Assembly: GCA_016703125.1 (NCBI GenBank)
Contig: JADJCR010000010.1
Coordinates: 1 to 64,000 of the forward strand
DNA: 64,000 nucleotides
Reading direction: 5' to 3'
Source of the DNA: Micrococcales bacterium
Lineage (GTDB): Bacteria; Actinomycetota; Actinomycetes; S36-B12; UBA10799
In this document: positions 1 through 7,951 of the stretch, one piece after another
How positions within the stretch are numbered: the stretch's first letter is position 1
Layout of the letters: the number at the start of each line of letters is the position of its first letter
Notes under the pieces: model-generated
Database searches by the model: none
Told to the model about the DNA's origin: nothing
What the model saw: the letters and a program-made list of their open reading frames with translations, nothing else
Program-made: the position numbers and the translations under genes

Positions 1-44
1 CGGCGCGGGTCCGGCTGACCCGCAGCCGCGGCGCCGCGGTTCTG

Positions 45-1157
45 GTGCGCTACCGAATTCCGGGCATCCCAGACTGGTCCCAAGGAGACGAGTACCGTCC
101 GGTGGCGGTGGCCGGGGATCACACGTTCACTACCCTGACCGCCGGGGCCACGCACACGTGCGGGGTCGACACCGCCAGGAAGGCGTGGTGCTGGGAAACG
201 ACGAAAAGGGGGGCCTCGGGGACGGCAAGGATGATCAGGCGTCCGAGTACAGTCCGGTGGCGGTGGCCGGGGGGCACACGTTCACGACCCTGACCGCCGG
301 GGGCATGCACACGTGCGGGGTCGACACCGCCGGGAAGGCGTGGTGCTGGGGTTCCGACGGTAACGGCAAACTCGGCGACGGCGACGACGGCCAGGAGCGG
401 GAGCCCAGCCCGGTGGCGGTGGCCGGGGAGCACAGATTTTCGACACTGACCGCCTCGAACATGCATACGTGCGGCGTCGACACCACCGGGAAGGCGTGGT
501 GCTGGGGCTGGGACACCGACGGGGCGGCCGGGGATGGCGATGACGGCCAGGGCAATGAGTACAGTCCGGTGGCGGTGGCCGGGGGGCACACTTTCGCGGC
601 CCTTACCACCGGCGATCTGCACACATGCGGGCTCGACACCGCCGGGGTGGCGTGGTGCTGGGGCTATGACGGTCAGGGGCAGGTCGGCGACGGCGACGAC
701 GGCCAAGGCGACGAGTACAGCCCAGTGGCGGTGGCCGGGGGCACACGTTCATGGAGCCTGACCGCGGGCTACCGCCACACGTGCGGTGTGGACCCGGCCG
801 GGGCGGCGTGGGGCTGGGGCGCCTGCAGTTTCGGCAGTCTCAGTTTCAGCCCGGTGGCGGTGGCCGTGGGTCACATTCACGACCCTGACCGCCTCAAACA
901 ACCACACGTGCGGGGTCGACACCGCCGGGAAGGCGTGGTGCTGGGGCTGGAACAGTTCGGGCGCCCTCGGGGTCGGCAGGGGCGTGTCGATCGACCAAAC
1001 CCCGGTGGCGGTGGCCGGGGGGCACACTTTCACGTCCCTGACCGCCGGGGGCACGCACACGTGCGGGGTCGACAATGCCGGGAAGGCGTGGTGCTGGGGC
1101 TCCGACGCCCTCGGGCAGGTTGGTGACGGCGACGAGTATTCACCCTGGCAGGACTGA
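45..1157 (+). pseudogene. RCC1-repeat (BLIP-II-like) protein, frame-broken
   Basis: This reads as a tandem beta-propeller repeat protein of the RCC1 type. Seven copies of a unit carry the motif HTCG(V/L)D followed by KAWCWG; the His codons lie at 153, 308, 464, 620, 776, 903 and 1056. The spacings are 155, 156, 156, 156, 127 and 153, so the unit is about 52 codons. The 155 step marks a lost G near 194, a small paired indel lies near 740, and about two bases are missing near 870, so no single frame runs through. The 3' end stops abruptly after a partial repeat. No convincing signal peptide or start is visible, and the gene may begin before the window. RCC1 repeats in bacteria are usually extracellular and mediate binding; the substrate cannot be told. 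Confidence 0.75.
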
Positions 1158-1356
1158 CGGCAGTGGGCAACGACCCGAGGGGTCACGATTGCGCTCGCGC
1201 CACAGGGGTGTGCATCACCATGGGGATGACCAACAGATGGAGGGGTCTCGAAGCGATGTTCTGGCCTGCGCCCGGCGGCTTCGAACTCCAGGCCATCGCC
1301 ACCGTTGGGCCCGCAGGTCGGCTCGGGGTTCGGCCGGACCTGTATCCCCGTTCGGC

Positions 1357-2648
1357 TCAGGCCGAACGTAGGAAACGGTCCATGACGCGAACCCCGAACT
1401 CCAGGGCGTCGACGGGGACGCGTTCGTCGATCCCGTGGAACAGTGCCGTGAAGTCGAGATCAGCAGGCAACTGCAGCGGGGCGAACCCGAAGCACCGGAT
1501 GCCCAGCCGGGACAGCGCCTTGGCGTCCGTCCCCGGACAAGGTGTACGGGACCGGCACGGCCTCGGCGTCCTCAGCCATCGGCGCGGCGACCATCCCATG
1601 CAGGAGATCTCCATCGAAAGTCGTCTCGAGGCTGATGTCGAGGACCTCCGGCTCATAGGTGACCCCGGGCTCCAGTAGCGCATCGAACTGGGCGAAGAAG
1701 TCGGCCTCCAGGCCGGGCAGGAAGCGGGCGTCGACGACGGCCTCGGCCTCCCCCGGGATCACGTTGTTCTTGTAGCCGGCGCTCAGCATGGTGGGGTTGG
1801 CGGTGTGCCTCAGGGTGGCGCCGATCATGCGGGCCAGCGGACCGAGTTCGGTCAGGGCCGCTTCCGGATCGCGTGGGTCGAAGTTGACCCCGGCAGCCTC
1901 ACACGCCTGGGCGAGGAACTGCTCGACGGTCGGCGTCAGTTGCAGCGGGAACCGGTGCTCACCGATCCGGGTGATGGTGCGCGCCAGTCTGGTCACGGCG
2001 TTGTCGTCGGCAATCATCGATCCGTGGGCCGCTGTGCCCGAGGCCCGCAGGCGCAGCCAGGCCAGCCCCTTCTGCGCAGTCTCGATCATGTAGAGGCGCT
2101 TCTTGTTGGCCAGTTCCAGCGAGAATCCCCCGACCTCTCCTACCCCCTCTGTGACACCATCGAGAAACTCGGGATGGTTGTCCACCACCCAGTGGGCACC
2201 ATGACGGCCACCCGCCTCCTCGTCCGGCAGGAACAGCAGCACGATGTCCCTTCGGGGCCGGGTCCCCTGCCGCTGCCAGTCCTGGACCACGGTGAGGATC
2301 ATGGCGTCCATGTCCTTCATGTCAACGGCTCCCCGGCCCCACACCATGCCGTCGTGGATGACCCCTCGAAGGCCGGGACCGACCAGTCAGCGGCGATGGC
2401 AGGGACCACGTCGAGGTGCGCGTGAAGCACCAGCGCCGGTGCCGCGGGGTCCTGCCCGGGAACGCGGCAGACGACACCTTGCCGCTGCGCGGAAGTCGTG
2501 GTGAAGCGGTGGGGATCCAGCCCCGCCCCTGCAGGAACGCCTCCACGAACTCAGCCGCAGACGCCTCCCCGGTCCCGAACCGTCGCCGTAGTTGGAGCTG
2601 TCGAGTTGAATGAGTTCCGGAACAGACCCGGGCTACCGTCGACGTCAT
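1357..2648 (-). pseudogene. M20-family metallopeptidase, several frameshifts
   Basis: This is a zinc-dependent M20 peptidase or deacylase (ArgE/DapE/carboxypeptidase G2 superfamily). In the reading that joins the frames, the N-terminal part gives an HAHLD metal motif, then GRGAVDMKD, then DEEAGG with the catalytic Glu, and a dimerisation region with TAAHGS. The C-terminal end (SRLGIRCFGFAPL and the VDALEFGVRVMDRFL tail) lies in another frame. Indels fall near 1531-1534 (CCCC), 2362-2365 (CCCC), 2511-2520 (GGGG), 2571-2580 and 2615-2620. The ATG at 2648 diverges from thpR. Because the breaks sit in short homopolymers and the protein is otherwise well conserved, sequencing error is likelier than decay. 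The substrate is unknown. Confidence 0.8.
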
Positions 2649-2693
2649 GGTGTCACTGTGCCATCGGGCGCACCGGGCTGAACAGCCGAACCG

Positions 2694-3222
2694 TTGACCT
2701 CCCGGCTGTTCGTTGCCGTATGGGCCGTCGCTGGAAGCGGTGGACGCGCTGGCCCGTGCCCTGGAACCCCTGTCCGGGGCCTATCCCGAACTGCGCTGGC
2801 AGACACCCGACAGGTGGCACATCACGCTCGCCTTCCTCGGCGACCGCGACGAGCACCGGTGCGTCGAACGGTTCGGGCGGCAACCTGCGGCGGCGGCCGG
2901 CGCCCTGCAGCTCGACGGCAGCGGCATGTTCGGGCCGGTGTTGTGGATCGGCGTGTCCGACTCCGGCTGGCTGGCAACGGTGGCCTCACAGGCGCAGCGG
3001 GGTATGGGTTCGGATGAGCGACGGTTCCGCGGACACGTGACCGTGGCGCGTTCGCGCACCGCAACTGGCAGGCGGCAACTGGCCCGCGCCGCTGCTGACC
3101 TGGCGTCGTTCCGATCCCCGCCCTGGATCCCCGACGAGGTGACCCTGGTGCGCTCCACAACCGGCCCTAGGCCGTCGTACGAGGTGATCGCGCGCACCCC
3201 CCTCACCAGTCACGGTCCCTGA
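2694..3222 (+). CDS. thpR: RNA 2',3'-cyclic phosphodiesterase (2H family), frameshifted
   Basis: This is a 2H-phosphoesterase of the ThpR/LigT group, which opens 2',3'-cyclic phosphates on RNA and can join 2'-5' linkages. Two HxTx motifs form the active site: HITL in WHITLAFLG and HVTV in FRGHVTVARSR. The TTG at 2694 gives MTSRLFVAVW, the usual family N-terminus. One extra G near 2722 moves the rest into the frame that ends at 3222, and the span is 3n+1 bases long, as that predicts. The family is usually 175-190 residues, which matches. The gene diverges from the M20 peptidase and precedes tRNA-Leu. Confidence 0.8.
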
Positions 3223-3253
3223 AATGGGCTTGCTAGTCTTGGAACCCCAACCG

Positions 3254-3339
3254 GTCCGGGTGGCGGAATAGGCAGACGCGCTAGCTTGAGGTGCTAGTGC
3301 CCTTAACGGGGCGTGGGGGTTCAAATCCCCCCTCGGACA
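3254..3339 (+). tRNA. tRNA-Leu (anticodon GAG)
   Basis: A class II tRNA is visible. The acceptor stem GTCCGGG (3254-3260) pairs with CTCGGAC (3332-3338). The anticodon stem CTAGC/GCTAG encloses loop TTGAGGT with GAG at 3288-3290. A long variable arm (GTGCCC...GGGCG) follows, then a T arm GGGGGTTCAAATCCCCC. CCA is not encoded after the discriminator A (sequence ACACA). The last 22 bases recur at 4705-4726, where the copy does read ACCA. This suggests that the present 3' end was supplied by an integrating element. Confidence 0.95.
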
Positions 3340-3340
3340 C
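3319..3340 (+). repeat. attL-like direct repeat in tRNA-Leu 3' end
   Basis: These 22 bases (GTTCAAATCCCCCCTCGGAC plus AC) cover the T-loop, the T-stem 3' strand and the acceptor 3' strand of the tRNA gene. They recur with one mismatch at 4705-4726 in the same orientation. tRNA 3' ends are classic attachment sites for tyrosine-recombinase integrases, so this is read as the left junction of an insertion. Confidence 0.6.
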
Positions 3341-3367
3341 ACAGAAGTGGGATCAGTCCCACCACTC

Positions 3368-3384
3368 GGGGGTTGACGACCCCC
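3368..3384 (+). terminator. Hairpin after tRNA-Leu
   Basis: A perfect 6-bp stem, GGGGGT / ACCCCC, encloses loop TGACG about 28 bases after the tRNA. There is no T tract, which is common for actinobacterial terminators. It may end the tRNA transcript; function is not proven. Confidence 0.4.
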
Positions 3385-3714
3385 ACCTCGACCGGCGAGA
3401 GCACGCTCGCCGAGGCACACCCCGCATTCGGACGCGTCGACCCACCCGTTGACGGCCCTGCCTCTGAACCCCCGGAAGCAGGTGCTGCGGTCGCGTGCGG
3501 CACGGGTGAACCGGGTCACTATTGCGAACCGAACGCCGGGATCGTGGACCCGCCGATAGCCAAACACGTGCCTGCTACTCGCCCCCCGCGCCTGCCCGCC
3601 GCCATCACACGCGTCATAGTGGGCGCTGCGATGCCCGCCTGAAGGCGCCCAGCTCGCGGCGGAAGGGGGCAGGTCGGTCGGGCTCCCAGTTGTGCGGCGT
3701 CCGGGTCGAGTGGA
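3385..3714. other. Non-coding stretch inside the tRNA-Leu insert
   Basis: These 330 bases hold no reading frame that I can support. Open frames here lack family-like composition and ribosome sites. No integrase remains, repeat or RNA gene was recognised. It lies just downstream of the toxin gene. Confidence 0.5.
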
Positions 3715-4146
3715 TCAGGGGGCGGGGTGTTCTGCTTCCTCGCCGAGGTCGACCAACTCTGCCCTGGTTGCTGCGAAGTCCTTGGGGTTGAAGGTGTAGA
3801 TGGGCAGTGCCTGGCTCACGGCGATCGCGGCGATCATCGCGTCGAATGCGCGCGCTCGAGAATTCTGACCCGCTGCGCGTAGCGACGCGGCGATAGGGCC
3901 GAAGGCTCGAGCGGCCTCAGCGTCGAAGGGCAGCGGTTCACCGAAGTCGGTCTCGGCCTGCTGCAGGTGTCGTTGGCGAGCGGCTCGCTCGGACGGGGTG
4001 GCGGCGACGAGCGGTCCGACGCTCAGCTCCGCCAAGGTCACGGTCGTGATGACGGACTCGGCGGCCAGGCGCCGAGGATCGACCTCCCCCAAGCGGATGA
4101 CCGCGCTGGTGTCCAGGACCGCGCGATCGTGGGGCGGGGTGGTCAC
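3715..4146 (-). CDS. VapC-family PIN-domain toxin
   Basis: This is a 143-residue PIN-domain endoribonuclease, the toxin half of a VapBC-type pair that cleaves RNA (often tRNA) when released from its antitoxin. The acidic residues expected for Mg binding are present: Asp in VLDTSAVI near residue 12, Glu in TLAELS, Asp in RAFDAMIAAIA, and the C-terminal TFNPKDF. The length is normal for the family. Its ATG overlaps the antitoxin stop by four bases (4143-4146), so the two are co-translated. It lies inside the repeat-flanked insert next to tRNA-Leu. Confidence 0.88.
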   Translation of the reverse strand: MTTPPHDRAVLDTSAVIRLGEVDPRRLAAESVITTVTLAELSVGPLVAATPSERAARQRHLQQAETDFGEPLPFDAEAARAFGPIAASLRAAGQNSRARAFDAMIAAIAVSQALPIYTFNPKDFAATRAELVDLGEEAEHPAP

Positions 4147-4397
4147 AGGGACTGGTCCAGGAGTGCGTCGATGTCGCCCCTCAGCGCGTTGGCGTCCACC
4201 TGGGGAAGCCGTCGCCGGCGCGCCACCAGCTCCGCGGCAGACAGGCTTCGTCGTGGGAGGGGTCGCAGTTCGGCGACGGGGGTGCCGTCGCTGGTGATGG
4301 TGAGGGTCTCTCCGCTCTGGACGCGTGCGAGCACGTCACCGCCGTGATTGCGGATGTCGCGGACGGAGACTCGCTTCTCATCAGGGGTCGCGGTCAT
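4143..4397 (-). CDS. Phd/YefM-type antitoxin of the VapC pair
   Basis: This 84-residue protein has a Phd/YefM N-terminal DNA-binding part (VSVRDIRNHGGDVLARVQSG, then LTITSDGTPVAELRPL). A charged C-terminal tail (RRRRLPQVDANALRGDID) would wrap the toxin. It would neutralise VapC and repress its own promoter. It precedes the toxin with a 4-base ATGA overlap, the usual order. A likely autoregulated promoter lies just upstream, above 4397, but no clear operator palindrome was seen immediately there. Confidence 0.88.
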   Translation of the reverse strand: MTATPDEKRVSVRDIRNHGGDVLARVQSGETLTITSDGTPVAELRPLPRRSLSAAELVARRRRLPQVDANALRGDIDALLDQSL

Positions 4398-4704
4398 GCC
4401 CCGAGTGTATCACCCGTGAGACGCCTCCGACGGACCTGGCGTGGAGGTCGCCGGACACTGGGTGCGGACGCCTTTGATGGACTATTCGAAGGCGCCCTCA
4501 CTGGCTCACGGCACTGCAAGGGCCGCTCCACCCGGGCCGCTCCAGGTGCTCGTCTCGAGGAGCCTCATCTAACGTGCATCTCACGAGATTCTGACAACTG
4601 GCCGTAACGGCCAAGTGGGGACCTCACCGTGAATCGTGGTCTGATCAGGCATTTCATGGATCACGCACTACTGCCCGTTTCGGCCCAATATGGGCGTGAC
4701 GAAA
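4398..4704. other. Intergenic, antitoxin upstream region with a palindrome
   Basis: No gene can be supported here. The stretch should carry the promoter of the antitoxin-toxin pair. A perfect palindrome, TGGCCGT-A-ACGGCCA, lies at 4599-4613, about 90 bases before the distal tRNA repeat. It could be an operator or a recombinase arm site, but nothing in the sequence decides this. Confidence 0.4.
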
Positions 4705-4726
4705 GTTCAAGTCCCCCCTCGGACAC
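4705..4726 (+). repeat. attR-like copy of tRNA-Leu 3' end
   Basis: GTTCAAGTCCCCCCTCGGAC plus AC repeats tRNA-Leu 3319-3340 with one A/G difference. It is followed by CA, so this copy reads ...GGACACCA with an encoded CCA, whereas the functional tRNA gene ends ACACA. There is no tRNA body upstream. This is the expected look of the host's original tRNA 3' end displaced by an insertion. Confidence 0.6.
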
Positions 4727-5137
4727 CAGGAACACACGTGTGACCTTACGTTGAGCAAGAGTTGCGAACTCTCAGCCTTCGCGCGTCAGACGCCTTGCGA
4801 CTGTTCTTGCGGGTTGTGTCGAATACGTTCGTTTCGCGCAGAGACCAGTAGGCAGACAGGGAGTTATCATCCGGCGAATGACGAGGACAGCGGCAACTGG
4901 AGTTGCTTCGATTGCTGAGGTGGCGGACCTGCGGGGCGATGCCCGTTCGTTCCGTTCTGTGGGTGATCCTGCGGATACCGATTCTGCGGCATCAGGCGCT
5001 GAGGGAGCACTGAGTGGTTGAGCGTGCGGCGACTGGGCATCCACCGTGGTCACGGCTCCAGGGAAGGGCGTCGGTGTTTCCTTTTGCGGCAACGGGGACG
5101 CGGTGTCGCCATGCCCGACTGATGCCGGAGCCTCAGC
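4727..5137. other. Intergenic upstream of the CDF-like gene
   Basis: About 410 bases without a supported gene. A short frame from ATG near 4878 (about 46 codons, beginning MTRTAATGVASIAEV) has no recognisable domain. Metal transporter genes of this type are often preceded by an ArsR/CmtR regulator, but no HTH motif is visible here. Confidence 0.4.
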
Positions 5138-5770
5138 GTGAACACGGCCGCGGTGGAGACGGCAGCGGCGCGGCGAGCTGTCTTCTACGCGAAGTTCACG
5201 ATCGGCTACAACGTGGTCGAGGGTGTCGTCGCGGTCGCCGCTGGCACCGCAGCCGGGGCGATCTCACTGATCGGGTTCGGCGTCGATTCCGCGATCGAGG
5301 TCGCCGCCGCGACCGTCGTCCTGATCAGGCTCACGGCCAACCTGCGCGGCGAGGAACCCGACGAGGACAAAGAGCGCCGGGCGCTGAAGTTCATCGCGAT
5401 CACGTTCTTTGCGCTGGCCGCCTACGTTGTGTTCGAAGGCGTCCGCGACTTGATCACCGGCGAGACACCTGACACGTCCCTTGTCGGCATCGGGATCACC
5501 GGGCTGTCAGTGGTGATCATGCCGTGGCTGGCGCGGGCGAAGCGGATAGCCGGTGAGCAGATGGGCTCCAAGCTCGTCATAGCCGATGCCTCGGAGACCA
5601 GACTGTGCGCCTGGCTGAGCGTGTCCACATTCGCAGGGCTGGTCGCATTCGCCGTCTTCGGTCTGCCATGGCTCGACGCCGTTGCCGGATTCATCATCGC
5701 CGCATTCGCGATCATGGAAGGTAAGGAAGCCTGGGAGGGCGAGCTGGCCGACGACGACGGCGATGACTGA
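5138..5770 (+). CDS. Cation diffusion facilitator-like membrane transporter
   Basis: This 210-residue polytopic membrane protein resembles the transmembrane part of cation diffusion facilitators, which exchange Zn, Co, Cd or Fe for protons. About five to six hydrophobic segments are visible. GFGVDSAIEVAA in the second helix carries the usual metal-site Asp and a nearby Glu. Later, ADASETRLCAW and LPWLDAVAGFIIAAF supply the second acidic site. It is shorter than typical 300-residue CDF proteins because the C-terminal cytoplasmic metal-binding domain is absent, and it ends in an acidic tail. GTG start. The metal cannot be told from sequence. Confidence 0.78.
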   Translation: MNTAAVETAAARRAVFYAKFTIGYNVVEGVVAVAAGTAAGAISLIGFGVDSAIEVAAATVVLIRLTANLRGEEPDEDKERRALKFIAITFFALAAYVVFEGVRDLITGETPDTSLVGIGITGLSVVIMPWLARAKRIAGEQMGSKLVIADASETRLCAWLSVSTFAGLVAFAVFGLPWLDAVAGFIIAAFAIMEGKEAWEGELADDDGDD

Positions 5771-6002
5771 CAGCCCCACCCCGGTCCAGTCCGCTACTGA
5801 GAAACGCCCACAGGTCTCGCCCGCTATTGCTGCGGCGTGGCGGCGGACTGGCCGCCAGGACGTGGGCGAAAGGGCCACCGTCCGGGTCGCACCGGCGCCC
5901 GCTTTCCGGCATACACGGATCGCCCGGACATCGTGTGGCACGGCGCCCGCCAACCCCTCGCAAAGGAAGGTGCTGCATCGCCCTTGACGGGTCGCCGCCC
6001 GG

Positions 6003-6211
6003 TCAGTCGAGGATGTCGTGCGGACCGTCGCCACAAGAGGGGCAGCATGGCCCTTTAGTTACCGGATGCTGCGGCGAACTCATCAGGCAGGCCGTGCAAT
6101 GCAGCTTGCCGCAGCTCTGGCACACGTGGGCCCGTCGAGCCTCCAATGCCTCGTACCTACGCTGGGGTCCCGCTGCTTCGCGTGCGCCTGCTTGCGCCTG
6201 AACAGGGACAT
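6003..6211 (-). CDS. Small zinc-ribbon protein, one-base frameshift
   Basis: A hidden short gene is supported by a strong ribosome site (GGGAGG, five bases before ATG at 6211) and by two CxxC knuckles. From the ATG the frame gives MSLFRRKQAHAKQR. After one missing base in the 6164-6171 homopolymers it continues as RRYEALEARRAHVCQSCGKL, HCTAC and CCPSCGDGP to the stop at 6003. The span is 3n+2 bases, as expected for one lost base; the restored protein would be about 69 residues. The four-cysteine pattern suggests structural zinc binding. Function is unknown. Confidence 0.5.
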
Positions 6212-6369
6212 CGCAACCTCCCTTGAAGGCCGATGCCGGTCTCCGTGCCGAGTGCCACGTCGTGATGACCCGAGGCCATGGTGTCGCCGCTGTACGAGGT
6301 CATCCGGCCACGAGGCGCGACATCGTCAGAATGCACCGCTCTGCCGCACCTTCGGTGCGATCATGCGAC

Positions 6370-7113
6370 GTGAGTTTCGACTACACGGACCCGCGCTGGG
6401 TTGATGAGGCTGTTCACCTGTCCCCGTACGATTCGGCGTGGCCGGAGACCTTCGAGACCGAAGCCGTTGCGCTGCGTGCCCTGCTCGGAGGTTGGATCAC
6501 CGGCGGGGTCCATCACGTGGGAAGCACGGCGATACCGGGCATGATCGCCAAACCCGTCATCGACATCATGATCGGCGTCGCCGGTCTTGAGGAAAGCCGA
6601 CCCTGCATTGACGCACTCCGTGGGGTGGGCTGGTGGTATGCGCCATACCGCCCCGACATCATGCATTGGTTCTGCCGGCCGAACCCGGCGCGACGCACCC
6701 ACCATCTGCATCTCGTGCCAACCGGCTCGGACTGGTACCAGGCGGAGTTGTCATTCCGGGACTACCTCATCGAGCACGCCGCTGATGCCGAACGGTACGC
6801 CAGATTGAAGCAGGACCTGGCTGCACGCTTTCCTGATGACCGCGAAGCCTACACAGAAGACAAGAGCGAGTTCATCGCCCGCGTCAATGCGCGCGCAGGT
6901 CAACCGCGCCGCAGCACGCAGAGGACACGAACAACTGCCGGCGGCCGCCCCGTCCTCGGTGCTACTGCCCCGACGTGGAACCGGCTCCCGGGGTCGATGC
7001 GATGTACTCGCGCAACAGGTCCGCGAAACGGTCCGGCTCGTCGAGGTGGGGGAAGTGGCCGGCCCCTTCGAAGAGTTCGACGCGGCACTGCGGGATCGAT
7101 CGCTGAGCCTTGA
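6370..7113 (+). CDS. GrpB family (UPF0157) protein
   Basis: This is a GrpB/UPF0157 protein of the nucleotidyltransferase-like fold, with no settled function. Signature stretches are LSPYDSAWPETFETEA, HHVGSTAIPGMIAKPVIDI and HHLHLVPTGSDWYQ. The GTG at 6370 is preferred because the family starts about ten residues before the YDPxW motif; the upstream in-frame extension has no family similarity. The domain should end near RVNARAG (about 6900). The remaining 70 codons run antisense to the hydrolase gene on the other strand, so a frameshift near the true stop is likely. Confidence 0.8.
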   Translation: MSFDYTDPRWVDEAVHLSPYDSAWPETFETEAVALRALLGGWITGGVHHVGSTAIPGMIAKPVIDIMIGVAGLEESRPCIDALRGVGWWYAPYRPDIMHWFCRPNPARRTHHLHLVPTGSDWYQAELSFRDYLIEHAADAERYARLKQDLAARFPDDREAYTEDKSEFIARVNARAGQPRRSTQRTRTTAGGRPVLGATAPTWNRLPGSMRCTRATGPRNGPARRGGGSGRPLRRVRRGTAGSIAEP

Positions 7114-7834
7114 GGGCATGCCACGCGGGGATCATCCGGTCACGCGAACCCCACACGATCAAGGTCGGGACGGGTATGGCATCCGGGAGGTAGTCATGCG
7201 CGCTGACGCTCTGTCCCCCCGGGTCGATGACGGAACGTGTGGTGGCGAGAAAGGCACGGCGGCTCTGACCGTCACCGAGCGACGTGAACCCCTGCCAGAT
7301 CGCAGTTATGTCCGAGCCGGGCTTCCAGCCCGCCTTGCCCAGCAGGCGCCCGGCGGACTCGGCGCGCTCGCGTACCCACTGCGACGCGATGACGGGAAGC
7401 ACCCACTCCGCGCCCGGCAGAGCCGCCGAACGCAGGACCCCGTTCACCTCACGGCCGAGCCCACCACTGGCGACGAGGACCAGTCGCTCGACCCGCTGCG
7501 GGAAGAGGTAGTAGAACTCCATCGCGATCCCCCCGCCCAGGGAGTGCCCGACGATGGTGACCTTCTGGATCCCCAGCCGATCGAGCAGGTCCCGCAGGGT
7601 CGCGGCGTGGGCACCCAGCGAGTAGTCCCCCATCGGCTTGGCCGAATGTCCGTGTCCGAAGAGGTCGGGAACGATGACCCGATGGTTGTCGTCCATGCGG
7701 TCGATCAAATGGGTCCAATTCCGGTGGGAGCCGAGGATGCCGTGGACGAACAGCACCGCCGGACCCGACCCGCTGTCGAGGTAAGCCAGTTCATGGCCGT
7801 GGAGCGCCACTCTGTGGGGGGTCAACGTCTGCAT
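6962..7834 (-). CDS. Alpha/beta-fold hydrolase
   Basis: This 290-residue alpha/beta hydrolase has all parts of the triad: oxyanion HGILGSHRNW, nucleophile Ser98 in VGHSLGGG, Asp in WGSRDRMIP and His in GAGHFPHLD. A cap region follows strand 6. The closest named groups are esterases, haloalkane dehalogenase-like proteins and meta-cleavage product hydrolases, and the substrate cannot be fixed. It is divergent from an HD-domain gene with 117 bp between starts. That gap holds an inverted repeat that may be a TetR-type operator controlling both. Confidence 0.85.
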   Translation of the reverse strand: MQTLTPHRVALHGHELAYLDSGSGPAVLFVHGILGSHRNWTHLIDRMDDNHRVIVPDLFGHGHSAKPMGDYSLGAHAATLRDLLDRLGIQKVTIVGHSLGGGIAMEFYYLFPQRVERLVLVASGGLGREVNGVLRSAALPGAEWVLPVIASQWVRERAESAGRLLGKAGWKPGSDITAIWQGFTSLGDGQSRRAFLATTRSVIDPGGQSVSAHDYLPDAIPVPTLIVWGSRDRMIPAWHALKAQRSIPQCRVELFEGAGHFPHLDEPDRFADLLREYIASTPGAGSTSGQ

Positions 7835-7866
7835 GGCACTCCTTGCGTGGCCGGCCTGGCGGACAG

Positions 7867-7901
7867 AACCTACTCTACCGTAGGTTTCGCAACCGTAGGT
7901 T
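7867..7901. promoter_or_regulatory. Inverted-repeat operator candidate between divergent genes
   Basis: AACCTAC (7867-7873) and GTAGGTT (7880-7886) form a perfect 7-bp inverted repeat with a 6-base spacer. ACCGTAGGTT occurs at 7877-7886 and again at 7892-7901, adding a third half-site 15 bases on. The position between the starts of the hydrolase (7834, minus) and the HD gene (7952, plus) suits a repressor site. The regulator is not encoded nearby. Confidence 0.5.
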
Positions 7902-7951
7902 CAGGCGCTGTGGGATGTGCGCGCGGGCCAGCGAGGACTACTCTCGGGCGC

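Larger units (their letters stand above)
3319..4726. mobile_element. Putative tRNA-Leu-integrated remnant carrying VapBC
   Basis: A 1.4-kb segment lies between two direct copies of the tRNA-Leu 3' end. It holds only a type II toxin-antitoxin pair on the minus strand and non-coding sequence; no integrase or excisionase is visible. A toxin-antitoxin cassette kept between att-like repeats is what would remain if the rest of an integrated element were lost. Alternatively it is a small satellite island mobilised by an integrase elsewhere. The boundary repeats are seen directly; the integration history is inference. Confidence 0.5.

Noticed and set aside
3313..3642. A 109-codon frame just after tRNA-Leu
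   Set aside because: It starts inside the tRNA gene, has no ribosome site and its composition is not protein-like.
4681..4726. A second tRNA-Leu gene
   Set aside because: Only the 3' 22 bases match; there is no acceptor 5' strand, D arm or anticodon arm upstream.
5771..6002. Possible gene between the CDF-like protein and the zinc ribbon
   Set aside because: Open frames on both strands lack ribosome sites and recognisable content; treated as intergenic.
6836..7951. A long in-frame N-terminal extension of the HD-domain gene
   Set aside because: It would run antisense through the alpha/beta hydrolase; the ATG at 7952 has the right position for the HD family.
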